Assembly (NCBI GenBank): GCA_002197995.1
Contig: NGZR01000006.1
Coordinates: 2,717,001 to 2,781,000 of the forward strand
Reading direction: 5' to 3'
DNA: 64,000 nucleotides
From: Gaeumannomyces sp. JS-464
Lineage: Eukaryota; Ascomycota; Sordariomycetes; Magnaporthales; Magnaporthaceae
The notes under the pieces are model-generated. The model saw only the letters and a program-made list of their open reading frames with translations. It ran no database searches and was not told the origin of the DNA. Below, piece by piece: positions 34,209 to 44,622 of the stretch. Position 1 is the first letter of the stretch. Each line of letters starts with the position of its first letter. The translations under genes and the position numbers were made by a program.

Positions 34209-34839
34209 GATTAGGGCGGCAAACTCTGAAAATACGCCCGCACCGGTAGAAATGGCTAAAACCTGTGTAGCTTCGATGTAACCCCTTTTAGGACAGGGCC
34301 GACCTCCGACAGATGTTGAGGGCAGAATACGCCAGGACAACCACGGACGAAAGGCTTGTCGCCAGGGAACAGAAGATTGAATCCATACCACTTCGTCATC
34401 CAAGGAAACTTCAATTCTGGCTTCCCCACCGCGGCTCCCTGCCCGAGGCGACCCATGCCAATGCTGGCGTTCCTCTCTATTTGGGTCCTCGGAAGGGCTT
34501 GGGAACTCTACAGTGGCGCCGCTGCAACCCAAGGGCGGGGGAATCAAGATTCCTGGTCTTGGCATCGATTGATCTCGCCCAGAATCATGGGCCGTATCAA
34601 TCCTTTCATGTTTTTCTGCATGCCGCCAATGGCCTCCGGCAAAGTCAAAATGCCATCCAAAAGCTGGCTCTCATCAGTATAAAAGTTGTCTCGTGTGCCC
34701 GCCATTGTCCACGACAAAGACAGCCCTCAGCCCTCGGCACCCATCACTCCCTACCTACCTAGGTATCTAGGCAACCGTCCATTCTCCTGCAAACACACAC
34801 ACCGGCGCCAGCCAGCCAAGCCCTGCCAGCTCCGCCACC
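34209..34839. other. Intergenic with TATA box
   Basis: No gene is visible. TATAAAA at 34,678-34,684 and a pyrimidine-rich leader precede the ATG at 34,840. Confidence 0.5.
34678..34684 (+). promoter_or_regulatory. TATA box of the ten-cysteine secreted protein gene
   Basis: TATAAAA lies 156 bp before the start codon on the same strand. Confidence 0.45.
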
Positions 34840-35183
34840 ATGCACCTCTCCGCCATCATCGCCGCCCTGGTCGGTCTCGCGGCCGCCTCCCCCGTGGCCG
34901 TCCTCGAGCCCCGGGCGACGTGCCCCGACATCCCGAGCATCGGCGGCACCGATTCCGAAAACAGCCTCTGCTGTGTGTACGGGCAGAGCCTCGCCCACTG
35001 CTGCCGCAACAAGCCCTTTGCCGACGACGGGTACTGGAAACACGCCCTCCCGTGCGACTCGGTGTGGTTCACCGCGAAAACTTCGGCCTCTTTTATCTTT
35101 GCCAGGTCAACCCGTGCGACGCCCGCTGCAAGCCGAACAACGTCCCCTATGTTTTCACGGGGCCGATCAACTGCTCCAAGTAG
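34840..35183 (+). CDS. Small secreted cysteine-rich protein (ten Cys), frame break
   Basis: The ATG at 34,840 opens a signal peptide (MHLSAIIAALVGLAAASP) followed by CPDIPSIGGTDSENS, two CysCys pairs (residues 44-45 and 54-55) and PCDSVWFT. After 35,074 the sensible reading moves one base to NFGLFYLCQVN, then PCDARCKPNNVPYVF, and ends in INCSK with a stop at 35,181-35,183. A lost C in ACCGCG would explain this and give 114 residues with ten Cys in the mature part, an even number. A 44-bp intron (GTGTGG to CCAG at 35,060-35,103) would also keep the frame, but it is very short and would remove one Cys. The family is unknown; the protein is effector- or defensin-like in size and content only. 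Confidence 0.6.
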
Positions 35184-36032
35184 TGGGCCACTGGGCGCCC
35201 ATATGGGGCGTGGGAGGAGCCTAAGACGGGGATCGCTGATGGAATTGGGAGTGCTTCTTGATAATAAAATAATTTTTTCTCCCATGTGCCAGTCCTACCA
35301 GGACCCGTAGTTGAGCATCGAGCATTCCGGGAGCAACTTCATTCCTGTGTGCGTCCCGTGTTCTCGCGGAGCCATCGTGATGTTATACATGACCACTCAG
35401 GTCGGTCTGGAACCCTTTGGGAGCCGCCAAGAGGCTTGGCACGCAGCCGTAGTAGGATCGAGGCAGAGGAGATGGATGTCTCACGGCAGCAGTGCCGGGG
35501 CATCCCTCTCTGACGGCGTCGTCAGGCACCCACCTCGAATCAAGGGCGGACGCGTCGAGATACGTTTTGAACCTCGCTATTCCCGGGGTGGGATGCACGG
35601 GTGGGGAGCGTGGGAGGTCATTACGAGCTACTGCTTTAAACAAGAGAGGAGCCTGGCAAGGACGGTGAGCGATTGATGGAGGTTTGCGCTGGACGTGTGG
35701 GTCAGGCATTGGCTGGCCCCAGAGTGTTGTTGGGCCTGCTCCCCTGGATAGGAAAAAAGCCCGCAGGATATTGCCCCATCAAAATTCGTGGCTGGCGCGG
35801 AGAGAAATGCAAGGACCTGCAAACGGGGCTTCACGGCAATGCTGTGGTACGTGGACAACGCGACTGCCCCGCTAGATGACGGTCGAGCGTCGGTCCCCGA
35901 GTCCATCCCCTGTCTCCATGCGGGGCCCTGGGGCGTCCCCGAGTCGTATATAAACCGGGCCCGTCGTCTTCCCTTGGCATCAAACAAGCCTTGTGCCTTA
36001 TCGTGAGCTTAACGATTTAGTACTCCTCTACC
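35184..36032. other. Intergenic, promoter of the sulfatase gene
   Basis: No supportable gene is present; open frames here are short and without codon bias. TATATAAA at 35,947-35,954 lies 79 bp before the sulfatase start. Confidence 0.5.
35947..35954 (+). promoter_or_regulatory. TATA box of the sulfatase gene
   Basis: TATATAAA lies 79 bp upstream of the ATG at 36,033, a typical distance for fungal TATA promoters. Confidence 0.55.
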
Positions 36033-38197
36033 ATGCGGACCTCCCAACCACTCCGCGGCCTCCTCGTGGCCTGCGCGGCAACGGCGGCCGCCGCCGACGC
36101 CACCAAGCCGAGCATCATCGTGATCATGTCGGACGACCAGGACCGGCGGCTGGGGTCCACCGACTTCCAGTCCGTGCTGCACCGCGAAATCTTCGAGCAG
36201 GGCGTCCAGTTCGTCAACCACTTCGCCACCACCGCGCAGTGCTGCCCCAGCCGGGCCTCGTTCCTGCGCGGCCAGGCCGCGCACAACACCAACGTTACCA
36301 ACGTGCATGCTCCAGGGTCGGTTCCTCGCCCACTCCCCGAGCTGTCGCTGGGAAGCTGACGGTTGGTGTGGCGCGCGCAGCGGAAATTACGACAAGTGGT
36401 CCCAGTCTGGTCTCGATGAAGACTACCTGCCCCATTGGCTGAAGAAGGCCGGCTACCGAGCAGAGTGTGAGCATGACCGCCCAGCCGTGGTGTTGTTTGT
36501 AAACTGACTGTCGTTCCAGACATAGGAAAGCTCTTGAATGGCTACAATGTTGTAAACCGTGGCATCGTGCCAAAAGGGTGGGACCACGTAGATGCTTTGG
36601 TTAGTCCCCAGGCACCGCACCATCTCCCCCCGCATGGCCGTCCAGCTGACATGTCCATCAGCTCGACCCCTACACGACCTTCTACAATGTGCCGGTCATG
36701 TCCAGAACGGAGAGCGTCCGGTCTACTACAAGGGCTTCCATTCCACCGACGTCATCCGCACCAAGGCGTGAGTTTGCCCGCGTCCCCGGTCCGTTGTGCG
36801 TGGCCCTAACACTGTCCATATCAGAATGGACCGCCTCCAATTTCTACTCTCGCAGGGCCAGCCGTACTACCTGCAGATCGCGCCGTACGCGCCCCACGTC
36901 CAGACGACCCTGCAGTACACCGTCCCGCTGGCCCGCCACATGGACCTCTTCCCAGACGCCAAGGCGCCGCGCCTGCCCAACTACAACCCAGCCGACGAGT
37001 TCCAGGCCGGCAAGGGAGGCTGGCCCGGCACCCTGCCCCTTATGAACGAGACCACGCAGCAGAACAGCGACCTGGCGTACCGCCGCCGAGCCCAGGCGCT
37101 GCAGGGCGTGGACGAGATCATCGAGGACGTAGTGGCCATGCTCGCTGCCAAGGGAACGCTGGACAACACTTACAGTGAGTACCCAAAAAGCGCAGAAGCA
37201 GACAGGCGTTTCCTTTGAGGCTGACCCGTCGCACCTAGTCGTCTACACCTCCGACAATGGTTACCACATTGGCCAGCATAGGATGCCCGCCGGCAAGGCG
37301 CTCTTCTTCGGCGAGGACACCAACCTCCCCTTTGCGGTGCGCGGGCCGGGGATCCCCAAGAACGTCACCTCGCAGATCCCCGGCGTGCACCTCGACCTGG
37401 CACCCACTTTCCTGGACATCGCCGGGGTGCCGCAGGCGGAGTGGCCGTCGTTCCTGGACGGGCAGAGCCTGCTGCCGCAGTGGAAGGCGCCGGGGGGCGA
37501 CAACGGGGCCGGGACGGGCGACGGCAACAGCAAGGAGACGCTCAACGTCGAGTTCTGGGGCTCGTGCACCATCGAGGCGCCCAACGGGCGGCAGCTCGGC
37601 GCGCCCTTCACGACCACGACGTACAAGACGCTCCGCATGCTGGGCGCCAAGCAGTCGTGGCTCCTCTCGGTCTGGTGCACCAACCAGATGGAGCTGTACG
37701 ACACGGCCAAGGACCCTTACGAGCTGATAAACCTGGCGGGCCGGCCCGAGCACCAGCAGGTGCTGAACCGGCTCAACGCGCTGCTGCTCGTGACCAAGTC
37801 GTGCGCCGAGGGCACGTGCCGCGACCCGTGGTCCGTCTTCAGCCCGCCCGACGGCCTGCCCAAGCCGGCGACCATGGCGCAGGCCATGGACCCCAAGTAC
37901 GACGCCTTCTTCGCGGCCTTCCCGCGCGTCCACTTCAACTCGTGCATGCAGTACCAGGACATCGCCAACGAGTCGCCCTTCTTCCCCGAATCGGCCACGC
38001 TGGGGCTCGGGCTGGCGTCGCGCCGGCCGACCGACAACTTCGTCTCGACCGGGGCCGGCGTCGCCATCGCCGACAACAACAATTACGGCTCCGCGGACCA
38101 GCGCCACGCGACGCTCGAGCAGGTCTACGCCAACGCCCGCAACCTGACGGACGAGGAGATCGCGACCCCAACTGCCCCCAAGAGCGGCGGGGCCTAA
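36033..38197 (+). CDS. Secreted arylsulfatase, one frame break
   Basis: Six exons: 36,033-36,316, 36,381-36,466, 36,520-36,599, 36,662-36,767, 36,825-37,174 and 37,239-38,197. All introns are 53-64 bp with GT-AG ends, most with CTGAC or CTAAC branch sites. A signal peptide is followed by IIVIMSDDQD (first metal-binding Asp pair) and CCPSRASFLRGQAAHNTNVT. The latter is the CxPxR site whose Cys becomes formylglycine. YTSDNGYHIGQH supplies the second Asp-Asn metal site. The family hydrolyses sulfate esters, often as part of sulfur scavenging. About 621 residues are expected. Exon 4 changes frame at 36,702-36,706 between NVPVMS and NGERPVYYKGF; one missing C in TCCAG explains it. Either a sequence error or a fresh inactivating mutation. 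Confidence 0.88.
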
Positions 38198-38560
38198 GCC
38201 AGAACCTGGAACGGCTGGGAGCCTTCGCATGAGAACGGCGGTGTTTATAGCGATACACGCAAGCGATGATGGTTGCTTGATTACTACAATCCTATCTTCC
38301 CTGCCGTAGCTACAATCTGAACCATTCCCTCCGTGTCTCCTCGTCGTGCCGTCAGGCTACAAGCACACAGTCCGTCAGTTGGAGACCCTGATGCCCAGCC
38401 TTTTGCGGGAAATCGGTGTGGCCCTGGCCATAGCCCCGCTTGCCTATGTCGCCCAGTGACCGCGAAATGAGAGCGTGGGGTAGAGATGTAAAAGTGGCGT
38501 TATGCGTGGCTTCCTCGCCTGCCTGCCTTGAGAAGGCAGTTTGTCGATTCTAACCCAATG
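38198..38560. other. Intergenic between convergent genes
   Basis: No gene is visible. This is the shared 3' region of the sulfatase gene (plus) and the F-box-like gene remnants (minus). Confidence 0.5.
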
Positions 38561-39062
38561 GTATCTGCCACGCTGCGCTGCCCAGTTGTGCCCTCATACA
38601 GGCCAGACGACGCGCACGCCCGTACCTTCTATCTCGTCCCCTGACTGAAAGGGTCTCGGGAGAGCACTTGCATGACATGGATGGCGTGTAGGTTGTAGAG
38701 ACCCAAATACCAATGATCTGGGAGGAGGATACACATTCCCAGGAATGCTCCTCCCTGGGTCCCCTCGTGATCCAGGGCGATTCGCGGCGCCTTGGATGCA
38801 AGAAGCCTTGCCTCCTTGCTTGATGGTCGGGGCCCATGACCACGGGCCTCCCGCAATCCAGGCAAGGCTTCTTCACGCGTCTCGGGTTGCTTGTTGGCCA
38901 TCCCAAAGCCTCTCGGCCATGGTCCGGAGCAGGAGGTCCTCCAGAAACTGAATGTGGGTGAACCTGTGCAGTTCTGCGCCAAGACTGCTGATTTGATCGG
39001 GGCTGTGAGTCGAGGAGCCACAATCCCGCGTGCTGGGGATCAAGCCATGCAACGTGCTCAAT
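38561..39062 (-). pseudogene. Downstream remnants of the F-box-like gene
   Basis: Minus-strand peptide pieces in alternating frames (LHRFTHIQFLEDLLL; HWYLGLYNLHAIHVMQVLS) look like the C-terminal part of the gene above. No start or domain is visible on its own. Confidence 0.35.
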
Positions 39063-39463
39063 CTAAACGTGAACCTCCTCGAGCCCATCAAACTTAGAGA
39101 GTAGCTGAAGCTGGCGTACACCCTCAGCGTCTATCGCGAAAACAAAAGCGCCGATGTTAAAGTGGCGAAAGCCCTGCAATAGGTCATGGACAAGATCGTC
39201 GCGTAGATATTGAGTCTCGTTGTCGTTTCGGCGGAAGTCACAAGTGACCTCGCGGACCAAGCTAGCGAGGTGGAGCGTGTTGGCAAGGAGATTGAGGGAG
39301 CGAGAGCGGCGGCGGGGGGCAACGGTTATGTGGCTGAAGGCTTTCAGAATCGCAAACCTGCAGAGACGACGGTTGAGGGCGCGGATGCCCCGGGCGCTCT
39401 GGGGGAGAGGTGCTCCAACACAGGCAACAGCAGCTCTGTCGGGAGCCGCTCCAGGCAAGCCAT
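39063..39463 (-). pseudogene. F-box-like protein gene, frame-disrupted
   Basis: The ATG at 39,463 reads MACLERLPTELLLPVLEHLS, a typical N-terminal F-box. A lost C in the run CCCCC then shifts to RGIRALNRRLCRFAILKAFS, then LANTLHLASLVREVTCDF and ends near LLSKFDGLEEVHV at 39,063. This resembles fungal F-box proteins of unknown target, in which the F-box recruits Skp1 of an SCF ubiquitin ligase and the C-terminal part would bind the substrate. The frame continues brokenly to about 38,550 (pieces such as AELHRFTHIQFLEDLLLRTM), so the gene probably extended further. Either decayed or mis-sequenced. Confidence 0.6.
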
Positions 39464-41679
39464 CCGAGTGAAGAGGGCCACCGGCCTGTGCCTGTGGATG
39501 CGCCGAGTCTCTGGCTAGGAGAAAAGTGGTGACGTTGCATCATAAGCAGTTGGGCGAACGTGGACTCCGCGACCGGCCATTATGCGCCTACACCCCTCCA
39601 GCCTAGAGCGCGTTTGCGTAGCAACGACTCGTGACGTCAAACGGCCTATGAGGATGGACTAGGAACGCTTGCTTAGGAAACGGCGAGAGGCGTCACCAAG
39701 AGCATAGGATCGAGAAGCAACCCGAAGCCGACCACCATAGCCAATGATTTTCCTACCTATCGCGGAAGGCGTGCGTGGTCACAGGGACAACAGCTGGGTG
39801 TCGTGTCTGCTTGCTTAGATGCCTGATCTGTCCGGGAGCAATCAGGGGTTCCCATATATCACGTGAATGCCACGTGCGTAAAAGTCATGTGACCACACCT
39901 CCCAGCAGCTGCGTCCTGCACTCGGATCCTCTGCATCTGAGCCAACTCAAGTCTTCCCTGCTGGCACCAGCCAGGCTTCTTGGGAACCTGGACGGTCGGG
40001 CGGAGAGCAGCCGTCAACTGGTTGGCTTACTGTGATGAACCAGAGGATCGTGGCGTTTGCGGGCGGGATTTGGATGTGACAGAACGAATGCTAAATTTGT
40101 CCCGTACCACCGTGGGCCAACCAGCAAACGTCCCTCACGCTCGGATTTCTCTAGCCGCCCACTCCATTGATGTGGCGGTAGGCGGACGACCCGTTGGCTG
40201 GGCACTCTGCCATCTCCATGGTCGGATAATCAAGAGAGATGCTTGATGCTTCCATTTTGTTCGGTTTCCCGATCCAGGCGACGAAACCACGCACATCACA
40301 TCACGGAAGCAGAATTCTAGCTTGGAAGAACGAGCAAGCAAGGTCTGGTCGGCAAAGCACGGCAAGCGACCAATTTCTCCAAGACACGAGTCGTGTCTCC
40401 TGCTCGGACCCAGGGCGGACCGATAGGGACCCCTGGAAATTTGGCAAAAGGGCTGGCCGTTTTTTTTTGTGGGGAAAACAGGCGGAGTGGGACGACGACA
40501 AGCATTGTCGGTCGAGTCTGACTGTGGCCGGGGCTTTTTGGTCTGGCGTCGACAACGACAAGCAGGCGCGACAGGATGGAGGCATGGCCAGATCGCGCCT
40601 AGCCTGCAACGGAAGGAGAAAGGGAGGATCGATTGTCGGGGCTGTCGAATGGTGCAGCAACGAGACGTGACGTGACGGGCAGCACGGCGCTTCAAATTTG
40701 TGACGACAGACGGACGCCGCAGTGTCCCCCAACGGCAGCAAGTCCGTGCAGGTAGTGTTGTTTTAACTCTATCTTGCCCAGCCCGGCTCACGATGTCGTC
40801 AACATTGGACAGGACGCCCAAGGCAAGAAAAATTAAAGATGCCCGGGTACATGGGCATATGGGGCCAGTTTCTTGCCTCGTGTCGGACAGAGCGCCTCTG
40901 AGTGCCTGGCCTGGGCTTAGGGGTGGGGACGAGCAGACCACGCAGAGCAAGGGGAGGCAGGCCATGGGATGATTTCGGGGGTGTGGTGGTGCGATCCCAA
41001 GGGTTTTGGGATGTCGGGATGGCAGCTGACAGGCCGGCCAGCTGAGACGCCAAACGTCGGGGGCCCACCGCGGCCTGCTGGTCGCCTGTGTCGGATCGCC
41101 GCAAAGGTGCGACGGCTCCCCCAGCACGCCTCCTGTTTGGCTGAGGCAAAAAAAAAAAAACAACACACTAACAGACGCTCTCGCTTCGTGGGTCGGCAAA
41201 GGGCGCCAAGATGGGAAACGGGCTGGCGCAGCATGGGATTCTTGCCTGGCCCGCTCATTTTCCCATCCTTCTCTTTTAGTCAGGCTGCCGCTGCTTTTCA
41301 TTCCCACCCACTCTTCTTTTCTGTCTGCGCCAATCCCTTTTCTCTCTTCTCTCCCTCCTCTCTATTCGCTTCTTTTCCATTTGCGGAAGTCTTGCTGGTC
41401 AACCGACGAACTTTCCACCGCTCTTTTTTTCCTTTCCTCACTTACTCTCTTTTTGAGGCTGTACAACCTTTAATCACATCCTTCGTTATATTTTGCCGTC
41501 GTCCCATCGACGCTGTGTCGCTTTCCGACCGGTTGATCCGTCATCACAACAAATCCGATTTTTTTTTTCTCGTCAATTTTCAATCTCGTCTCGTCGCTTG
41601 GTCGTTCCACAGGCGCCAAATCGCACCAACCACTGCAGGAACACAGCATCCGACCGACCACACCACCACAACCGCCAAA
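39464..41679. other. Long upstream region and leader of the 87-residue gene
   Basis: About 2.2 kb holds no supportable gene. A minus-strand open frame of 390 codons (40,135-41,307) lacks any domain and runs through poly-T/poly-A and CT-rich promoter sequence, so I read it as chance. The stretch 41,260-41,600 is strongly pyrimidine-rich, as in promoters and leaders of strongly expressed fungal genes. Confidence 0.45.
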
Positions 41680-41943
41680 ATGGGACAGAACCTGACCACG
41701 CTCGTCTGGAAAGACTCGCCCACCAAGGGCCAGATCCTCGCCGACGACGCCCGCAACGCCAGGATCTTCGGCCTCCTCTGGGCCGGCTCCGTCTACGGCA
41801 TCGCCATGATCTGGTGGGCCATGGCCCTGCTCGCCCGCTGGGACCGCAACAGAGAGACGGGCGCCGGGTCGGTCCTGGGAGCATTCCTCTTAGCGACAGC
41901 ATGGCCAGTAGTCATGGTCTATCTACTGTTGAATCCAGTTTAG
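41680..41943 (+). CDS. Small two-helix membrane protein (87 aa)
   Basis: The ATG at 41,680 lies in a good context (CCGCCAAAATGG) after a CT-rich leader; the frame is open further upstream but without bias. The protein has an N-terminal soluble part (MGQNLTTLVWKDSPTKGQI, then DDARNARIFG). Two hydrophobic segments follow, LLWAGSVYGIAMIWWAMALL and GAFLLATAWPVVMVYLLLNP, with a charged loop RWDRNRETG between. No intron. The family is unknown to me, but the compact form and strong codon bias suggest a real conserved fungal protein, probably of an internal membrane. Confidence 0.7.
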   Translation: MGQNLTTLVWKDSPTKGQILADDARNARIFGLLWAGSVYGIAMIWWAMALLARWDRNRETGAGSVLGAFLLATAWPVVMVYLLLNPV

Positions 41944-42735
41944 GCGGCACGACGATTAACGAGCGGCACGCAACCCCCAACGGCAGCCGACGGATGGACA
42001 AACAAACAACGGCGCCACGTGCCGGCGAATCGGCGTGGAGGATCATTGTACGAGAAGCAAGAGGAGGATTTTATTACGATGAGGAAGCGCATGGGACGAA
42101 ACGGAAGCGGCAGCGGATGTGATAAATCCTCTCGAGAGGTGGATTCGGGGAACCGTCGCCGCCGCCCACTCGAGCCACGAGCACTGGACACGACAAACCG
42201 AGGGGGCGGGAGCGGTCGGCCAAAGGGGCAGAGCACGGCTCGGCTGCTCGCCGCGGGGAACCCCGGCCCCCGCGGCGCCGGCGGCGACCATGCTGGCGTG
42301 GGACATTGGGCGTTTTTTTATTTTTATTTTATTTTTTTATGTTGCAAGCAATGATACTTTTTGCATATACCCTGCGACCTCCTTTATTCGATGTTGACAT
42401 TTGACCACACTCGGATCCTAATCGCTAGTGTTCTCGATTCATGAAATGCCTTCCATTGGTTCACAGATCAACAGTGCCCTGCCATACCCGGTGTCACAGC
42501 CGTCCTGCGTATCAGCCGCGTCCAATAAGCCTCCGGCTGTGCAGACCCCATTGGGAAAGTCGCACGGCGTAAGACATCCATCGAGGCTGATGCATTGCCA
42601 TCGCCCAGGCAGGGACATGTGGATTGACCTTTCGACAACTGTGACGGCGTCAAAGAACTAGAAGTAGACGGATAATTACAAATCTAGTACAGGCTTTATC
42701 AACAATTGCCCACATGTACGAGCCAGAACATCCCA
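41944..42735. other. Intergenic between convergent genes
   Basis: No gene is visible. A T-rich tract at 42,313-42,345 may belong to the 3' end of the 87-residue gene. Confidence 0.5.
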
Positions 42736-43298
42736 CTACCAGTCGCCCGTAAAGACGCCTTTCGGAGTCTCGTTGGACCAGGCACTACGCACAGCGTCCG
42801 CAGCTCCACCGCCTCTATTCTCCTTCCTATCGCCCAAGACACCAAAACTAGCCGCATCCAGGCGGACCGCGCGAACAGGGGCCGTCCTTTTGTCCTCCAC
42901 TGCCTTCCTCCCAGCCGCCCCCTCGCCGCCCGCGCCGCGCGTGGCCCACTCGGCCGCGCTCGCGGACAGCACGCGACGCAGGCCGCCGAGCGTCTTGAGC
43001 GACGCGTAGAGTGCCAGCGACGCGACAACGGCCAGAACGGCCAGGAGCAGCGGGAAGATGACCGAGGGCGGGAACCGCTCGACCCACACGGCCGGGTCGT
43101 AGCCCGTCTCGGCCTTGATCTGCGCAAACACATCGGCCAGCTTACCCACCGGCGGCGGCGACGACGACGCTGGCGACCAGGCCGCCATTGACGAGTAGAG
43201 AGTCATGGCGGAGCAAGGGCCGACGCCCCGGGCGCCCACCATGGGTATCACGGGGGTGTCCGCGCAGGCGACCGCGTCCGGGACCCAGGCGGGCTGCG

Positions 43299-43330
<32 letters not shown>

Positions 43331-43737
43331 GCACTAGCGGACATGTGGGCGGCGAACAGAAAGGCAGCGCCGAAGATGGCGAGGACCTGGAGCAGGATCA
43401 GCCAGGGCACTAGCGCCTTGAGCCAGACGATGCCGAGGAGGAACAAGACGAGGGCGCCGTGCGGGGAGCCATTGTCGGCCGAGGCGATCCAGCGCGCGAG
43501 GCTGGCCTTTTCGGCGTTTGAGGAAGTGGCGCTGCTGACGATGACGACCAGTTTGGAGGCCAGATACACCAGCAGCGTGGGGGGCGCAATGAATGAGGCG
43601 ATACCGGCGGCGTCCCTGTTTGCGGCGGACAGGGCCGTCAGCCCCAGGGCGATCAGGATCCAGCAGCTGAGGGAGACGACGGCGAGTAGAGTGTAAAGGC
43701 CTGAGGCGGCCTTTTTGACGATGGCGACGGGCCCCAT
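42736..43737 (-). CDS. Multi-pass membrane protein with polyQ tract (333 aa)
   Basis: The ATG at 43,737 (MGPVAIVKKAASGLYTLLAV) is chosen because the upstream part of the frame crosses A-rich leader sequence. Four or five hydrophobic segments are seen: residues about 17-37, 48-70, 98-130 (long, probably two helices) and one starting VIFPLLLAVLAVVASLALYA. A run of about nine Gln (CAG/CTG repeats at 43,299-43,329) lies in the loop before AQPAWVPDA. The C-terminal tail is hydrophilic. No intron and no recognised domain; the function is unknown. PolyQ length may vary between strains. Confidence 0.7.
43299..43329 (-). repeat. CAG trinucleotide repeat (polyQ)
   Basis: About nine to ten Gln codons sit in tandem in the membrane protein gene; on the plus strand they read as repeated CTG/TGC. 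Confidence 0.85.
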
Positions 43738-43952
43738 TGCTGGTGGCCTTAGGGGGTTTGGTGTTGAGCAGAAGGTGATTCCGAAGAATAATTGTACTTG
43801 AAGAAAAAAAAAAAAAAGAAAAAAAAAAGGAGTGAGAGTGAAGGCTGTGTATATGTGCGTGTGCATGTGTCGCGAAGAGGTGGCCTGCTGTCGTTTGCGT
43901 GGATCTGTCTGCTTCGGATCGCGACCCCTTGTGGGACCCCTGCGGGCTCGAA

Positions 43953-44294
43953 TCATGCGGCTATCGCAGCCGCACAGAGAAGAGCAGCAGGCACCAGTGG
44001 CATTCCGCGCGCAGCCCTCCTTGATGCCGCCGCAGATGTCGAGGTGGATGTTGCCGGTGCGGTTCCTGCGTCGCCAGGGCGTGTCGTTGTGCTCTGCGTG
44101 CGCGTCGGGGCAGGGAAGGGGGTTCCGTCAAACAGGCCAGACCTGGAGTTTTTGTCCGTCGCCCAGCCCCACATGTCGCTGGGAGTGCTGCCCGCCACTG
44201 TGGCGGCGGCCGTCACAGCTGGAGCTGGCGACGCGAAGGAGGCCTGTGCGACGCCGGCGAAGATCGTGGCAGCGACGAGGCGACGGAGGAGCAT
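43953..44294 (-). CDS. Small secreted protein, reading frame of the C-terminus uncertain
   Basis: The ATG at 44,294 (MLLRRLVAATIFAGVAQASF) starts a signal peptide followed by DMWGWATDKNSRSGLFDGTP. As annotated, the frame goes on through a Thr/Ser-rich stretch to a hydrophobic tail (GMPLVPAALLCAAAIAA), which would suit a GPI anchor, for 113 residues. However, the overlapping frame after about 44,140 has much stronger C/G bias at third codon positions. It reads NRTGNIHLDICGGIKEGC, then ARNATGACCSSLCGC, a plausible Cys-rich domain. One lost C near CCCTGCCCC would join them. I cannot decide between the two C-termini. Extracellular location is likely in both cases. Confidence 0.5.
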   Translation of the reverse strand: MLLRRLVAATIFAGVAQASFASPAPAVTAAATVAGSTPSDMWGWATDKNSRSGLFDGTPFPAPTRTQSTTTRPGDAGTAPATSTSTSAAASRRAARGMPLVPAALLCAAAIAA

Positions 44295-44622
44295 CTTGGC
44301 GGCGGTGAGCAATGGAGTCCGGTGATGAAGGAGGAGGAAGGAGGAATTGCAGTGTCGATCCATGCGTTGCTGACAGGTCGCACGCACAGTCTTCAAGCAC
44401 CTCGTGCTGTACCGTGTCTACAGTGCCAACGCTGTGGCCAAAATTGAACCACGCCATCGGCCCGCAGCCGCAGCCGTGCCAGCAGCTCCCGCACCTCCTT
44501 TACGCCGTTCACTACTCAATTCTGCTTCACCTCCAGCGACTTCTCGCCGTCAAAGGGTTGATGGGTTTACCAGCCCTGCGAGGTTTGCCCCAGCCCGCGC
44601 CGAGCCTGGCCAGCTCGGTCTC

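Noticed and set aside
33378..34565. Long minus-strand open frames (395 and 267 codons) over the repeat precursor
   Set aside because: They are shadows of the tandem repeat: a periodic sequence without stops in one frame tends to be open in others. Splice sites, signal peptide and LysArg spacing support the plus strand.
35060..35103. 44-bp intron in the ten-Cys protein gene
   Set aside because: It would keep the frame, but it is shorter than all other introns here, has a poor donor and no branch site, and removes a Cys. Kept only as an alternative.
37235..38230. Minus-strand open frame of 331 codons
   Set aside because: It is the antisense of the last sulfatase exon, open only because of GC-rich codon bias.
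40135..41307. Minus-strand open frame of 390 codons
   Set aside because: It crosses homopolymer runs and a pyrimidine-rich promoter, has no domain and poor codon bias.
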